Source: Methylobacterium sp. J-077 (GTDB lineage: Bacteria; Pseudomonadota; Alphaproteobacteria; Rhizobiales; Beijerinckiaceae). Taken from it: DNA of 64,000 bases. This document shows positions 9,977 through 18,488 of the stretch, piece after piece. The notes beneath the pieces are model-generated. The model worked only from the letters and a program-made list of their open reading frames with translations, was not told the DNA's origin and ran no database searches. Where the stretch lies: NCBI RefSeq assembly GCF_022829365.1, contig NZ_JAKSYJ010000215.1, forward strand, positions 1-64,000. Reading direction: 5' to 3'. The position numbers and the translations under genes were made by a program. Every line of letters starts with the position of its first letter. The stretch's first letter is position 1.

Positions 9977-11218
9977 TCAACCCGGCACCACCGGCGCCTT
10001 GGTCTGGCGTAGGGCGTCGACCTGCTTGGGATCCATCCCGAGATGGGCCTCGACCAGCGGGTGCGGGGTCAGCGCCAGCCACTGCGTCAGCGAGACGTCG
10101 GCGTAGCGCGGGCTCTTGAACATTTCCAGGAAGGTCAGCGTCGTGTCGCCGGTATTCTCGATGTAGTGGCCCATGGCGAAGGGCACGTAGCCGACGTCGC
10201 CGGCCTGGTAGTCGAAGGTGCGGGCCTTCGATTCCGAGCCGAACACCGTCATCCGGCCCTTGCCCGAGAGGTAATACTGCCACTCGTCGCCGTTGGGGTG
10301 CCAGTGCAGCTCGCGCATGCCCCCGGGCTCGACCTCGACCAAAGCCGCCGCGATCGTCGCCGAGGCCGGGAACACCGTGGAATCGGTGATGCGCACGCGC
10401 CCGCCCCTGGTGCGGATCGGCTCCTGGGCCAGCATCCGGTGGCTGAAGGTTTTCGGGATCTGGCCGGCACCCCCCATGAGGTCGGCCGAGAGCGGGCCGG
10501 GCGTCGGCCCGGGGAAGATATAGAGTTCCTTCTCGGGGATCTTGGCGAAAGCGCTCTCGGGCAGGCCGAAATTCTTGGCCAGGATGTCTTTGGGGGTGTG
10601 CGCCAGCCAGTCGGTGAGCAGGAAGGTCGAATCCTCCGAGAAGCCGCCGTCGTCGAACACCAGCAGGAACTCGCAGCCGTCGACCCCGTCGGCCGAAAGC
10701 CCCTGGATCGCGTGCGGGATGCCGCCCGGGAAGTACCAGAGGTCGCCCTCGCCGACATCGTCCGCGAAGGTGCGCCCGTCCTGGTCGACCGCGGTGATCC
10801 GGGCCTTGCCCTTGATCATGTAGGACCACTCGGCTTCCTTGTGCCAGTGCATCTCGCGGACGGCGCCGGCCTTCAGCCGCATGTTGACCCCGGCCATGGC
10901 CTTGGAGATCGGCAGCTCGCGCAAAGTGGTCTGGCGTGCCCAGCCGCCCTCCTCCAGCCGCATGTGGCTGTCGCTGAACGACCATTTCAGGTTCGGCATC
11001 GTGCCGTGGTCGGTGGCCGGCGGCGCCTGGGTGAACGGCTCCTCGGCAGCCCGGGGATCGTTGGTCGGGCCCAGGATGTCGGCGCCCTTCGAGCCGCGCT
11101 GGGGCAGGGGGGCAGCGACGGGGGCGGCGACGGGGGCGGCGGGCTGGGCCAGGGCGGGGGACGCCATCATCGCACCGCCGGCGGCGGCGATCATGGAACG
11201 TCGGGAGATCTCGGTCAT
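9977..11218 (-). CDS. oxdC: Oxalate decarboxylase (bicupin), Tat-exported
   Basis: A 413-aa two-cupin enzyme that converts oxalate to formate and CO2. Manganese ligands are visible in both domains: His124, His126, Glu130 and His169 in the first; His305, His307, Glu312 and His351 in the second. The lid loop at 194-198 reads SEDST, with Glu195 where the decarboxylase needs its proton donor, so it is predicted to be decarboxylase rather than oxidase. The N-terminus (SRRSMIAAAG, then a hydrophobic stretch to ALA) is a twin-arginine signal, so it should act in the periplasm. Formate would feed methylotrophic metabolism; oxalate is abundant in plants. Confidence 0.93.
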   Translation of the reverse strand: MTEISRRSMIAAAGGAMMASPALAQPAAPVAAPVAAPLPQRGSKGADILGPTNDPRAAEEPFTQAPPATDHGTMPNLKWSFSDSHMRLEEGGWARQTTLRELPISKAMAGVNMRLKAGAVREMHWHKEAEWSYMIKGKARITAVDQDGRTFADDVGEGDLWYFPGGIPHAIQGLSADGVDGCEFLLVFDDGGFSEDSTFLLTDWLAHTPKDILAKNFGLPESAFAKIPEKELYIFPGPTPGPLSADLMGGAGQIPKTFSHRMLAQEPIRTRGGRVRITDSTVFPASATIAAALVEVEPGGMRELHWHPNGDEWQYYLSGKGRMTVFGSESKARTFDYQAGDVGYVPFAMGHYIENTGDTTLTFLEMFKSPRYADVSLTQWLALTPHPLVEAHLGMDPKQVDALRQTKAPVVPG

Positions 11219-11501
11219 CGTATCTCGGTCTCTGGAGCGCGCCGCCGAAGCGGGGACCGGTTCGGCGTCAGCGCGTGCATGGGAACAGGGGCCTGGATCC
11301 GGGCCCGTCGCGGGGTAACCGGCCGCGGCACCGGAGGATCCAGCACATGATCGTGCACTGCGGCATCTCGCCCGGACCCCGGGCGTGGTCTATGAATTGA
11401 ATACGATATCGGATGTGTCCCGGCCGGTCGGCGGGTGTCGGCCCGCGGGGCAGGGCGCCGGTGGTGCGGTGCAGGACGCTTAGCATGACCCGAGGACCAG
11501 G

Positions 11502-12788
11502 ATGGCGGACCGGGACAGTTCAGCGGCGGGCGAGGCCGGCGGCCCCGCGCGAAGCGGCCGCCTGTGGATCGGCCTGCTGGCGCTGGCGGGCATCGGCTTC
11601 CTCGGCTACCGCCACTGGCCGGACCCGTCCCGGGCGGCGAGCCCACCGCCGCACGCGGCGGCCAAACCGCAGACCGTGCGGGTCGCCACGGCCCAGCGGG
11701 CCTCCGACACCCTCAGCCTGACCCAGACCGGCACCACCCAGGCCTTCGACACGGCGAGCCTCTACCCGCGGGCCACCGGCTACATCGTCGAGCGCAAGGT
11801 CGATATCGGCTCGCACGTGAAGAAGGGCGACCTGCTGTTCCGGATCAGCGCCCCCGATCTCGATCAGCAGCTCGTCCAGGCGCAGTCACAGATCCTGCAA
11901 TTGCAGGCGGCGCTGATCCAGGCGCGTGCCATGGTCGACCAGGCCGAAGCCAACCGCCACCTCGCGGACGTCACCAACCGGCGGACCTCGACGCTGGCCG
12001 GCAGCGGCGCCGAGACCCGGCAGAACGCCGACACCTCGCAGGCCGGGGTGCTGGCCCAGACCGCCAATGTCGACGCCGTCAAGGCGGCCGTGAAGGTCGC
12101 CGAGGCCAATATCGCCGCCCAGGAGGCCCAGGTCGCCCGGCTCAAGGTCCTGACCGGGTTCGAGGAGATCCGCGCGCCCTTCGACGGGGTCGTGACCACC
12201 CGCAACAACGATGTCGGCGACGCGGTCACGGCGGACACCAATACCGGCCCGCCGCTGCTGACCCTGGCCCGGGACGACGTGCTGCGCATGGCCGTGAACG
12301 TGCCGCTCTACGCAGCCGACGGAATCCGCGACGGCCTGGAGGCCAAGGCCGAGGTGGCCCAGCTCCCCGGAAAGGTCTTTCCCGGCCGGGTCTCGCGCTC
12401 GTCGTCCACGCTGCTCTACGCCTCGCGCATTCTGGTGACGCAGGTCGACATCCCCAACCCGGACGGCGCTTTGCAGGCCGGCCTCTACATCACCCTGACG
12501 CTGGCGATCCCGCGGGTCTCCCCCGCCGTGTCGGTGCCGAACGACGCCCTGATCTTCGACCAGGCCGGGACCCGGGTGGCGGTGGTGGAGGCGGCCCAGG
12601 ACGGCAGCCAGCAAGACGGCAGGCAGGTGGTGCGGATGCGCCCGGTCACGATCTTCCGCCAGACCGGGACGGTGCTGGAGTTGCGCACGGGCTTGAGCGG
12701 CGGCGAGCAGGTCGTGGTCGGACCGCCGGCCTCCCTGCGCGACGGCGACCCGGTCGCCCTGCGGGCGGAGGGCAAGGCCGGGACGTGA
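11502..12788 (+). CDS. RND efflux membrane-fusion (periplasmic adaptor) protein, orphan
   Basis: A 428-aa adaptor of the AcrA/MexA kind. One N-terminal membrane anchor (about residues 20-37) is followed by the lipoyl half-motif (YIVERKVDIGSHVKKGDLLF), a long alpha-helical hairpin (about 125-215) and the second lipoyl half (IRAPFDGVVTTRNNDVGD), then beta-barrel and membrane-proximal domains. Such proteins link an inner-membrane pump to an outer-membrane channel. No pump or channel gene lies beside it: the next gene is the quinoprotein dehydrogenase. It may serve a pump encoded elsewhere. Confidence 0.88.
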   Translation: MADRDSSAAGEAGGPARSGRLWIGLLALAGIGFLGYRHWPDPSRAASPPPHAAAKPQTVRVATAQRASDTLSLTQTGTTQAFDTASLYPRATGYIVERKVDIGSHVKKGDLLFRISAPDLDQQLVQAQSQILQLQAALIQARAMVDQAEANRHLADVTNRRTSTLAGSGAETRQNADTSQAGVLAQTANVDAVKAAVKVAEANIAAQEAQVARLKVLTGFEEIRAPFDGVVTTRNNDVGDAVTADTNTGPPLLTLARDDVLRMAVNVPLYAADGIRDGLEAKAEVAQLPGKVFPGRVSRSSSTLLYASRILVTQVDIPNPDGALQAGLYITLTLAIPRVSPAVSVPNDALIFDQAGTRVAVVEAAQDGSQQDGRQVVRMRPVTIFRQTGTVLELRTGLSGGEQVVVGPPASLRDGDPVALRAEGKAGT

Positions 12789-12951
12789 GGGACGGCCAAG
12801 CCGTCCGTCCACCGCCGCACCGACAGCACAGCTTGGGACTAGCTACAGCGAAGATAAGCCGCCCGACTCGGGGGCTCCATGCGCGTATTCCGCCCGGAAC
12901 CCTCGAAGATCCATCGTCATCGTCCGGATCACGCGCGCGGATTTCATCGCC

Positions 12952-15381
12952 ATGGCAGTCAAAATCCTGGGCCTGCTGACTGCAATACTGGGTTTGTCCC
13001 TGATCGGCTTCGGATACAAGCTTGCGGCGGTGGGCGGGTCGCCGTTCTACGTCGGGATCGGCCTCGGCCTGCTCGCCGCCGGCATCCAGCTCGCCCGGCG
13101 CCGCCAGAGCGGCTTCTGGCTCTACGCCCTGACGCTGGCAGCCGCCTTCGCCTGGACGATCCAGGAAGTCGGGTTCGACAAGTGGCAATGGATCCCGCGC
13201 GGCGCGCTGATCCTGTTCCTCGGCCTGCTGCTGTCCCTGCCGTTCGTGCCCGGGGGCGTGCGGAACGGGCCGGAAAGTCCCTGGGCGCCGAGCCTGCGGA
13301 ACGGGCCGCTGGCGCTGCGCGCCGTCGTGGCGCTGCTGGCGATCCTGGGCGTGGCGGCGTGGTTCGTCGATCCGGTGGAGACGAAGGGCAGCCTGCCGAA
13401 GGTCGCGCAAGCCGGGGACGCGGCGGTCGATCCGAGCGGCGTCGCCTATCCGGCCGACGACTGGGTCGCGTATGGCGGCACCAATCTCGGCCAGCGCTAC
13501 TCGGCGCTGAAGGACATCGACACCGGCAACGTCCGGGGCCTCAAGGTCGCCTGGGAGCACCATACCGGCGACCTGCGCGAGGGCGACAGCAGGGATTCGA
13601 AGGAATACACCTTCGAGGCGACGCCCATTAAGGTGAACGGGCTGCTGTATTTCTGCACCCCGCACAGCATCGTCCGGGCCCTGGAGCCGGAGACCGGCCG
13701 CGTGGTCTGGTCCTTCGACCCCAAGATGCAGCGGGACGCCCAGTACCAGCACCAGACCTGCCGCGGCGTGTCCTACAACGACTCGACCGGCTTCGTGCCG
13801 CCGGCCGAGACCGATCCGGCTCAGGCCCAGGCGGCCGCGGCGGCCATCGCCGAATGCCCACGCCGGATCATCGCGGCCTCCGTGGACGCCAAGCTCTACG
13901 CCCTGAACGCCGAGACCGGCGCCCCGTGCAAGAGTTTCGGCACCGACGGCGCGGTGGACCTGAAGGCGCAGATGCCGGGCCTGCAGCGCGCGACCTACCA
14001 GCAGACCTCGGCGCCGCTGGTGACCCGGGACCTCGTGATCCTCGGCAGCGCCATCGCCGACAATTACTACGCGACCAACCCGTCGGGGGCGATCCGCGCC
14101 TACGACGTGCGCACCGGCGCGATCGTGTGGAAGTTCGATGCCGGCAAGCCCGACGACACCGCGCCGCTGAAAGCCGGGGAACTCTACGAGCCGAACTCGG
14201 CGGTGGCCTGGACCCAGCTCGCGGCCGACGAGGGCTTGGGCCAGGTCTACGTGCCGTTCGGCAACCGGTCGCCCGATCAGGTCGGCGTGACCCGGTCCAA
14301 GGAGGACGAGGCCTTCATCGACGCCCTGGCGGCCCTCGACCTGAAGACCGGCCGGCTGATCTGGAAGTTCCAGACCGCGGCGCACGACCTCTGGGACCGG
14401 GATAACCCGTCCCAGCCGGTGCTGCTGACCCTGCCGCACAAGGGTGCCGCGGTGCCGGCGATCCTGGTCCCGACCAAGATCGGCAACGTCTGGGTCCTGG
14501 ACCGGCGCACCGGCGAGCCGATCGTGCCTGTGGAGCCGGTCAAGGTCTCCACCGAGACCGACATCCCGGGCGAGACGCTCTCGGCGACCCAGCCGATGTC
14601 GGCGCTGCGCTTCACCCCGGCCCCGCTGACCGAAGCCGCCATGTGGGGCACGACGCCGTTCGACCAGATCCAGTGCCGGATCACGTTCCGGTCGAACCGC
14701 TACGACGGCAACCCGTTCACGCCGCCGCAGGCGTCGGGGGGATCGATCGTGTGGCCGGGCAATATCGGGGTGTTCAACTGGGGCTCGGTGGCCGTCGATC
14801 CGGTCAACCACTGGATGATCGCGACCCCGCAATACCTGCCCTACATCTACCAGCTGTACCGGCGTCCCGCGGGCGAGCCGAACAAGCGCCTGTTCTCGAC
14901 CGACCCGGACTCGAAGCCCGGCAACGAGAATCTCGGCGGCCCCTACGCGGTGTCGATCGCCCATATGCGCTCGGCCCTCGGCGTGCCCTGCAACGCGCCG
15001 CCCTGGGGCGTGCGGGTCGGGGTGAACCTCGCGGACGGCACCACCGCGTGGAAGCACCGCAACGGCACCGTGGCCGGGCAGAAGGTCGCCGGCGTCACGT
15101 TCCCGATCCCGTTCGAGATGGGCATGCTGGCCCATGGCGGCACCCTGACCACGGCCGGCGGCGTCGCCTTCGCGGGGGCGGCCCTCGACGACCTGATCCG
15201 GGGCTACGACATGCAGACCGGCGAGACCCTCTGGTCCATGAAGCTGCCCGCGGGCGGCCAGGCCACGCCGATGACCTACCGGGGCAAGGACGGCAAGCAA
15301 TACGTGGTGATCGCCGCCGGCGGCCACGGCTCGCTGGGCACCACGCCGGGCGACTCGGTCATCGCCTACCGGCTCGACTGA
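12952..15381 (+). CDS. Membrane-bound PQQ-dependent dehydrogenase (glucose/quinate/shikimate family)
   Basis: An 809-aa quinoprotein. The first ~145 residues hold about five membrane segments, as in membrane glucose dehydrogenase, which passes electrons to ubiquinone. The remainder is a periplasmic beta-propeller starting at DWVAYGGTNLGQRYS, with repeated W-docking blades and the VFNWGSVAVDP segment. It oxidises a sugar or polyol outside the cytoplasm. Glucose, quinate and shikimate enzymes share this layout, and the sequence does not tell me which substrate is used. The start ATG opens directly into the first membrane segment. Confidence 0.92.
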   Translation: MAVKILGLLTAILGLSLIGFGYKLAAVGGSPFYVGIGLGLLAAGIQLARRRQSGFWLYALTLAAAFAWTIQEVGFDKWQWIPRGALILFLGLLLSLPFVPGGVRNGPESPWAPSLRNGPLALRAVVALLAILGVAAWFVDPVETKGSLPKVAQAGDAAVDPSGVAYPADDWVAYGGTNLGQRYSALKDIDTGNVRGLKVAWEHHTGDLREGDSRDSKEYTFEATPIKVNGLLYFCTPHSIVRALEPETGRVVWSFDPKMQRDAQYQHQTCRGVSYNDSTGFVPPAETDPAQAQAAAAAIAECPRRIIAASVDAKLYALNAETGAPCKSFGTDGAVDLKAQMPGLQRATYQQTSAPLVTRDLVILGSAIADNYYATNPSGAIRAYDVRTGAIVWKFDAGKPDDTAPLKAGELYEPNSAVAWTQLAADEGLGQVYVPFGNRSPDQVGVTRSKEDEAFIDALAALDLKTGRLIWKFQTAAHDLWDRDNPSQPVLLTLPHKGAAVPAILVPTKIGNVWVLDRRTGEPIVPVEPVKVSTETDIPGETLSATQPMSALRFTPAPLTEAAMWGTTPFDQIQCRITFRSNRYDGNPFTPPQASGGSIVWPGNIGVFNWGSVAVDPVNHWMIATPQYLPYIYQLYRRPAGEPNKRLFSTDPDSKPGNENLGGPYAVSIAHMRSALGVPCNAPPWGVRVGVNLADGTTAWKHRNGTVAGQKVAGVTFPIPFEMGMLAHGGTLTTAGGVAFAGAALDDLIRGYDMQTGETLWSMKLPAGGQATPMTYRGKDGKQYVVIAAGGHGSLGTTPGDSVIAYRLD

Positions 15382-15391
15382 GCGCCCGGAT

Positions 15392-15460
15392 GGGTTTCCA
15401 AAGGGCTGAGCCCTTTGGCAGGTCGTCAGGGCGGAGCCCTGACAGGTCACAGACCTTGTG
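15392..15460. repeat. Compound palindromic repeat, family A, overlapping a gene end
   Basis: AAAGGGCTGAGCCCTTT hairpin, then CAGGGCGGAGCCCTG, then an arm GACAGGTCACAGACCTTGTG. It lies between converging genes. Its last arm overlaps the stop and final codons of the DapA-family gene (15447 onward). Confidence 0.75.
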
Positions 15461-16394
15461 CATCCAGGAGCCTCGCCCGCGCATCCGTGCGGGCGAGGCG
15501 GGCCAGCAGGTACTCCACCTCGGCCTTGGCCTGCGGGGTGAGCGCCTGGGACGGCTTGCGCTGGGCGTCGGAGGCGAAGATTCCCCGGCGCTGGAACACG
15601 TATTTGCGCACCGCGAGCCCCAGCGGGCCCTGCTGCTGCTCGTAGCGCAGATAGGGCAGGTGGGCGTCGAACAGGTCGTGGGCGGCGTCGCGCGCCCCCG
15701 CCCGGCCGAGGCGGACCACGTCGACCAGCATCTCCGGGAAGGCGTAGCCGGTATTGGCCCCGTCGGCGCCGCGCTCGGTCTCGAAATCCAGGAACAGGCC
15801 GCCATTGCCGACCAGGATGCTGATGTGGCGCATCGAGCCGTCGGCCTCGAAGCCCCGCAGGGTCGAGATCTTTTCCAGCCCCGGCCAATCCTCGTGCTTG
15901 AGCATCACGCAGGAGGGGTTCTCGGACACGATCCGGCGGATCACGCCGGGCGTCATCTGGACCGAGAAGGTGAGGGGGTAGTCCTGCAGGACGAAGGGCA
16001 CGTCCGGCCCGATCGCCTCGACGGCGTTGCGGTAATAGCCGACCACCTGGTCGTCGGTGCGCAGGGTGTTCGGCGGGGCGATCATCACGCCGGCCGCGCC
16101 CATCGCCATCACCTCGCGGGCCAGCGCCCGCATGGCGGCGAAGCCCGGCGCGGTCACGCCCACGATCACCGGCAGGCGGGTGCGCCCGAGGACCTGCTTG
16201 GCGACGGCGAGCCCTTCGTCATGGTCGAGCTTGCCGGCCTCGCCGAGCTGGCCGAGGATGGTCAGGCCATCGACCCCCGAAGCCCCGAAGAAATCGGTCA
16301 TCCGGTCGAGGGAGACCGCGTCGATCCGGCCGTCCGGGTGGAACGGCGTCGGGGCGATCGGCACGACGCCGCGGAGCTCGCTGGTGAGGGGCAT
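15447..16394 (-). CDS. Dihydrodipicolinate synthase / N-acetylneuraminate lyase family protein
   Basis: A 315-aa Schiff-base aldolase or dehydratase. The lysine is in CVMLKHED and the catalytic tyrosine in LQDYPLT, and a TIM-barrel pattern runs throughout (PVIVGVTAPG). Family members act on 2-oxo acids such as 2-keto-3-deoxy sugar acids. DapA itself usually has a GTTGE motif where this protein has GQLGEAG, so a sugar-acid role is likelier than lysine synthesis. It lies 3' to a PQQ dehydrogenase on the opposite strand and upstream of a minus-strand sugar importer. GGAGGA precedes the ATG at 16394. The exact substrate is unknown. Confidence 0.85.
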   Translation of the reverse strand: MPLTSELRGVVPIAPTPFHPDGRIDAVSLDRMTDFFGASGVDGLTILGQLGEAGKLDHDEGLAVAKQVLGRTRLPVIVGVTAPGFAAMRALAREVMAMGAAGVMIAPPNTLRTDDQVVGYYRNAVEAIGPDVPFVLQDYPLTFSVQMTPGVIRRIVSENPSCVMLKHEDWPGLEKISTLRGFEADGSMRHISILVGNGGLFLDFETERGADGANTGYAFPEMLVDVVRLGRAGARDAAHDLFDAHLPYLRYEQQQGPLGLAVRKYVFQRRGIFASDAQRKPSQALTPQAKAEVEYLLARLARTDARARLLDAQGL

Positions 16395-16503
16395 GCCGGT
16401 TCTGTCCTCCGTCGCGCGGCCAGGGGGTGGGCCGCGCGGGCGGGGATCATAGGGCATCCCTCCGAAAGGTGGTCGCCGGCTTCGCCAAAAAGATCCGCCC
16501 CTG

Positions 16504-17517
16504 TCAGGGGCGGGCCTCCGCCGGCCGGCCGACCGGCTGTTCCGGGCGGGGGCGGGCGGCCCGGCCGGGCCGCCCGGCGAGCGCCACCGAGCCCTGCTGC
16601 AGGGCGATGAAGGCGAAGAGCAGCAGGCCGGTGGCGATCTTGGTCCACCAGCTCGACAGGGTGCCGTCGAAGGTGATGGCCGTCTGGATCAGGCCGCCGA
16701 TCATGACGCCCAGGAACGTGCCCAGGATGCCGCCCTGGCCGCCGGTGAGCAGCGTGCCGCCGATCACCACCGCCGCGATGGCGTCGAGCTCGACGCCCAC
16801 CGCCGAGAGCGGGGTGCCCGAGGCGGTGTCGAGGGAGAACACGATGCCGGCAAGCGCGGCGAGCAGGCTCGACAGGGCGTAGATCGCGATGGTGTTGCGC
16901 CCGACCCGCACGCCCATCAGCCCGGTGGTGTGGCGGCTGCCGCCGAGCGCGTAGATTGTGGCGCCGAAGCGCGTGGCGTGGAGCAGCACCCCGCCCACCA
17001 GGAACACGGCGAGCATCACGCAGGCCGTCAGGGTCAGCCGCCCGCCGCCGGGCAGGCTCACCGACAGGTCGGCGACCGCGCCGTAGAGCGGCGCGGTGAT
17101 CGGCACCGACTCGGTGGAGAGCAGGAAGCCGGCGCCCCGGGCCAGGAACATGCCGGCGAGCGTCACGATGAAGGGCGGCATCGCGAAGACGTGGATCAGC
17201 GCGCCCATCGCGGCGCCGAACAGGGCGGCGGCCCCGAGCACGATCGCGAAGGCGGCGAGCGGCGGGATCCCCCAGCGGTCGATGGCGAGCGCCAGGAACA
17301 CCGTGGTGAAGCCGACCACGGAGCCCACCGACAAGTCGATGCCGCCCGAGATGATCACGAAGGTCGTGCCGACCGCGACGATGCCCAGGAAGGCGTTGTC
17401 GGTGAGCAGGTTGCCGACGACCCGGGTGGTCAGGAAGGCGGGGAACTGCGTGGCGCAGAGGCCATAGCCGACCGCGAACAGGAGCGCGGCGACCAGGACC
17501 GGGAGGTTGCGGCTCAT
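16504..17517 (-). CDS. yjfF: Sugar ABC transporter permease, YjfF type
   Basis: A 337-aa inner-membrane permease of the ribose/galactofuranose importer class (BPD_transp_2) with about nine to ten hydrophobic helices. The family loop GGIDLSVGSVVGF is present, and the ABC-contact region near TALL-GGQGGILGTF. It starts with ATG overlapping the stop of the upstream permease by one base, showing tight coupling. With ytfT it forms a permease heterodimer in E. coli's galactofuranose importer. The C-terminus has a Pro/Arg-rich tail of about 20 residues. It is the last gene of a four-gene operon. Confidence 0.9.
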   Translation of the reverse strand: MSRNLPVLVAALLFAVGYGLCATQFPAFLTTRVVGNLLTDNAFLGIVAVGTTFVIISGGIDLSVGSVVGFTTVFLALAIDRWGIPPLAAFAIVLGAAALFGAAMGALIHVFAMPPFIVTLAGMFLARGAGFLLSTESVPITAPLYGAVADLSVSLPGGGRLTLTACVMLAVFLVGGVLLHATRFGATIYALGGSRHTTGLMGVRVGRNTIAIYALSSLLAALAGIVFSLDTASGTPLSAVGVELDAIAAVVIGGTLLTGGQGGILGTFLGVMIGGLIQTAITFDGTLSSWWTKIATGLLLFAFIALQQGSVALAGRPGRAARPRPEQPVGRPAEARP

Positions 17518-18488
17518 CACGGCTTCCGCAGCAGCAGGGTGAGGCCCGCCAGGCGGGGCGACTGGACGAGGAGCACCACCAGCACCACCGCGGCCTTGAC
17601 CACGAGGTTCAGCTCCGGCGGCAGCCCGGAGAGCAGGATGCCGGTGTTCATCGCCTGGATGATGAAGGCGCCGAGCACCGCCAGCCACAGGCTGAACCGC
17701 CCGCCGAGCAGCGACGAACCGGCCACCACCACGGCCAGGATCGCGTCGAGCTCCAGCCACAGCCCGGCATTGTTGGCGTCCGCCCCCAGGATGTCGGCCG
17801 CCGCGACCACGCCGGCCAGCGCCGCGCAGAGGCCGCTCCAGGCATAGACCGCCACCGTCACCGCCCTTGTGTCGATGCCGGCGAGCGCGCTGGCCCGGGC
17901 GTTGCCGCCGGTCGCCTCGATCATCAGGCCGAGCGCCGAGCCGCGCACCAGGGCCAGCGTCAGGAGGAGCATGGCGAGGACCAGCACCACCGGCATGGGG
18001 ACGCCGAGGACGGCGCCGCCGCCCAGGAAAGCGAGATCCGGCGAGGCGAAGGTGACGATGCGCCCCTCAGTGATCAGCTGGGCGATGCCCCGGCCGGCGA
18101 CCATCAGGATCAGGGTTGCGACGATCGGCCGGATCCGCAGGCTCGCCACCAAAAACCCGTTCCACAGCCCGCAGGCGAGCCCGGTGCCGAGGGCGGCCGC
18201 GAGGACCACCGGCAGCGGATAGGTGTCGGCGAGGCTCGCCGCCACCGCGCCGGCGATGGCCATCACGGCGCCCACCGACAGGTCGATGCCGCCGGTGGCG
18301 ACCACCAGCACCATGCCGAGCGACAGGAGCGCCACCGGCGCGCCGCGGTTGAACACGTCGACCAGGCTGCCGAACAGGCGCCCGTCCTGGAGATGCACCG
18401 CGAGGAATTGCGGCGACGCGAGCCGGTCGGCGAGCAGCACGGCCGCGAAGGCGAGGAGCTGGGGCGCTCCGGAGCGAAGGGCGCGCAT
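17517..18488 (-). CDS. ytfT: Sugar ABC transporter permease, YtfT type
   Basis: A 323-aa integral membrane permease paired with YjfF. It carries the same family loop, TGGIDLSVGAVMAI, and about nine hydrophobic segments. Its start codon overlaps the ATPase gene stop and its stop overlaps the yjfF start by one base each, so the genes are translationally coupled. It would form half of the transmembrane channel. Substrate is inferred from homology to the galactofuranose system, and other sugars are possible. Confidence 0.9.
   Translation of the reverse strand: MRALRSGAPQLLAFAAVLLADRLASPQFLAVHLQDGRLFGSLVDVFNRGAPVALLSLGMVLVVATGGIDLSVGAVMAIAGAVAASLADTYPLPVVLAAALGTGLACGLWNGFLVASLRIRPIVATLILMVAGRGIAQLITEGRIVTFASPDLAFLGGGAVLGVPMPVVLVLAMLLLTLALVRGSALGLMIEATGGNARASALAGIDTRAVTVAVYAWSGLCAALAGVVAAADILGADANNAGLWLELDAILAVVVAGSSLLGGRFSLWLAVLGAFIIQAMNTGILLSGLPPELNLVVKAAVVLVVLLVQSPRLAGLTLLLRKP

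Noticed and set aside
12646..15888. A 1080-codon minus-strand frame over the PQQ dehydrogenase
   Set aside because: Antisense to a gene with clear motifs; no recognisable domain of its own. Common in DNA of this GC content.
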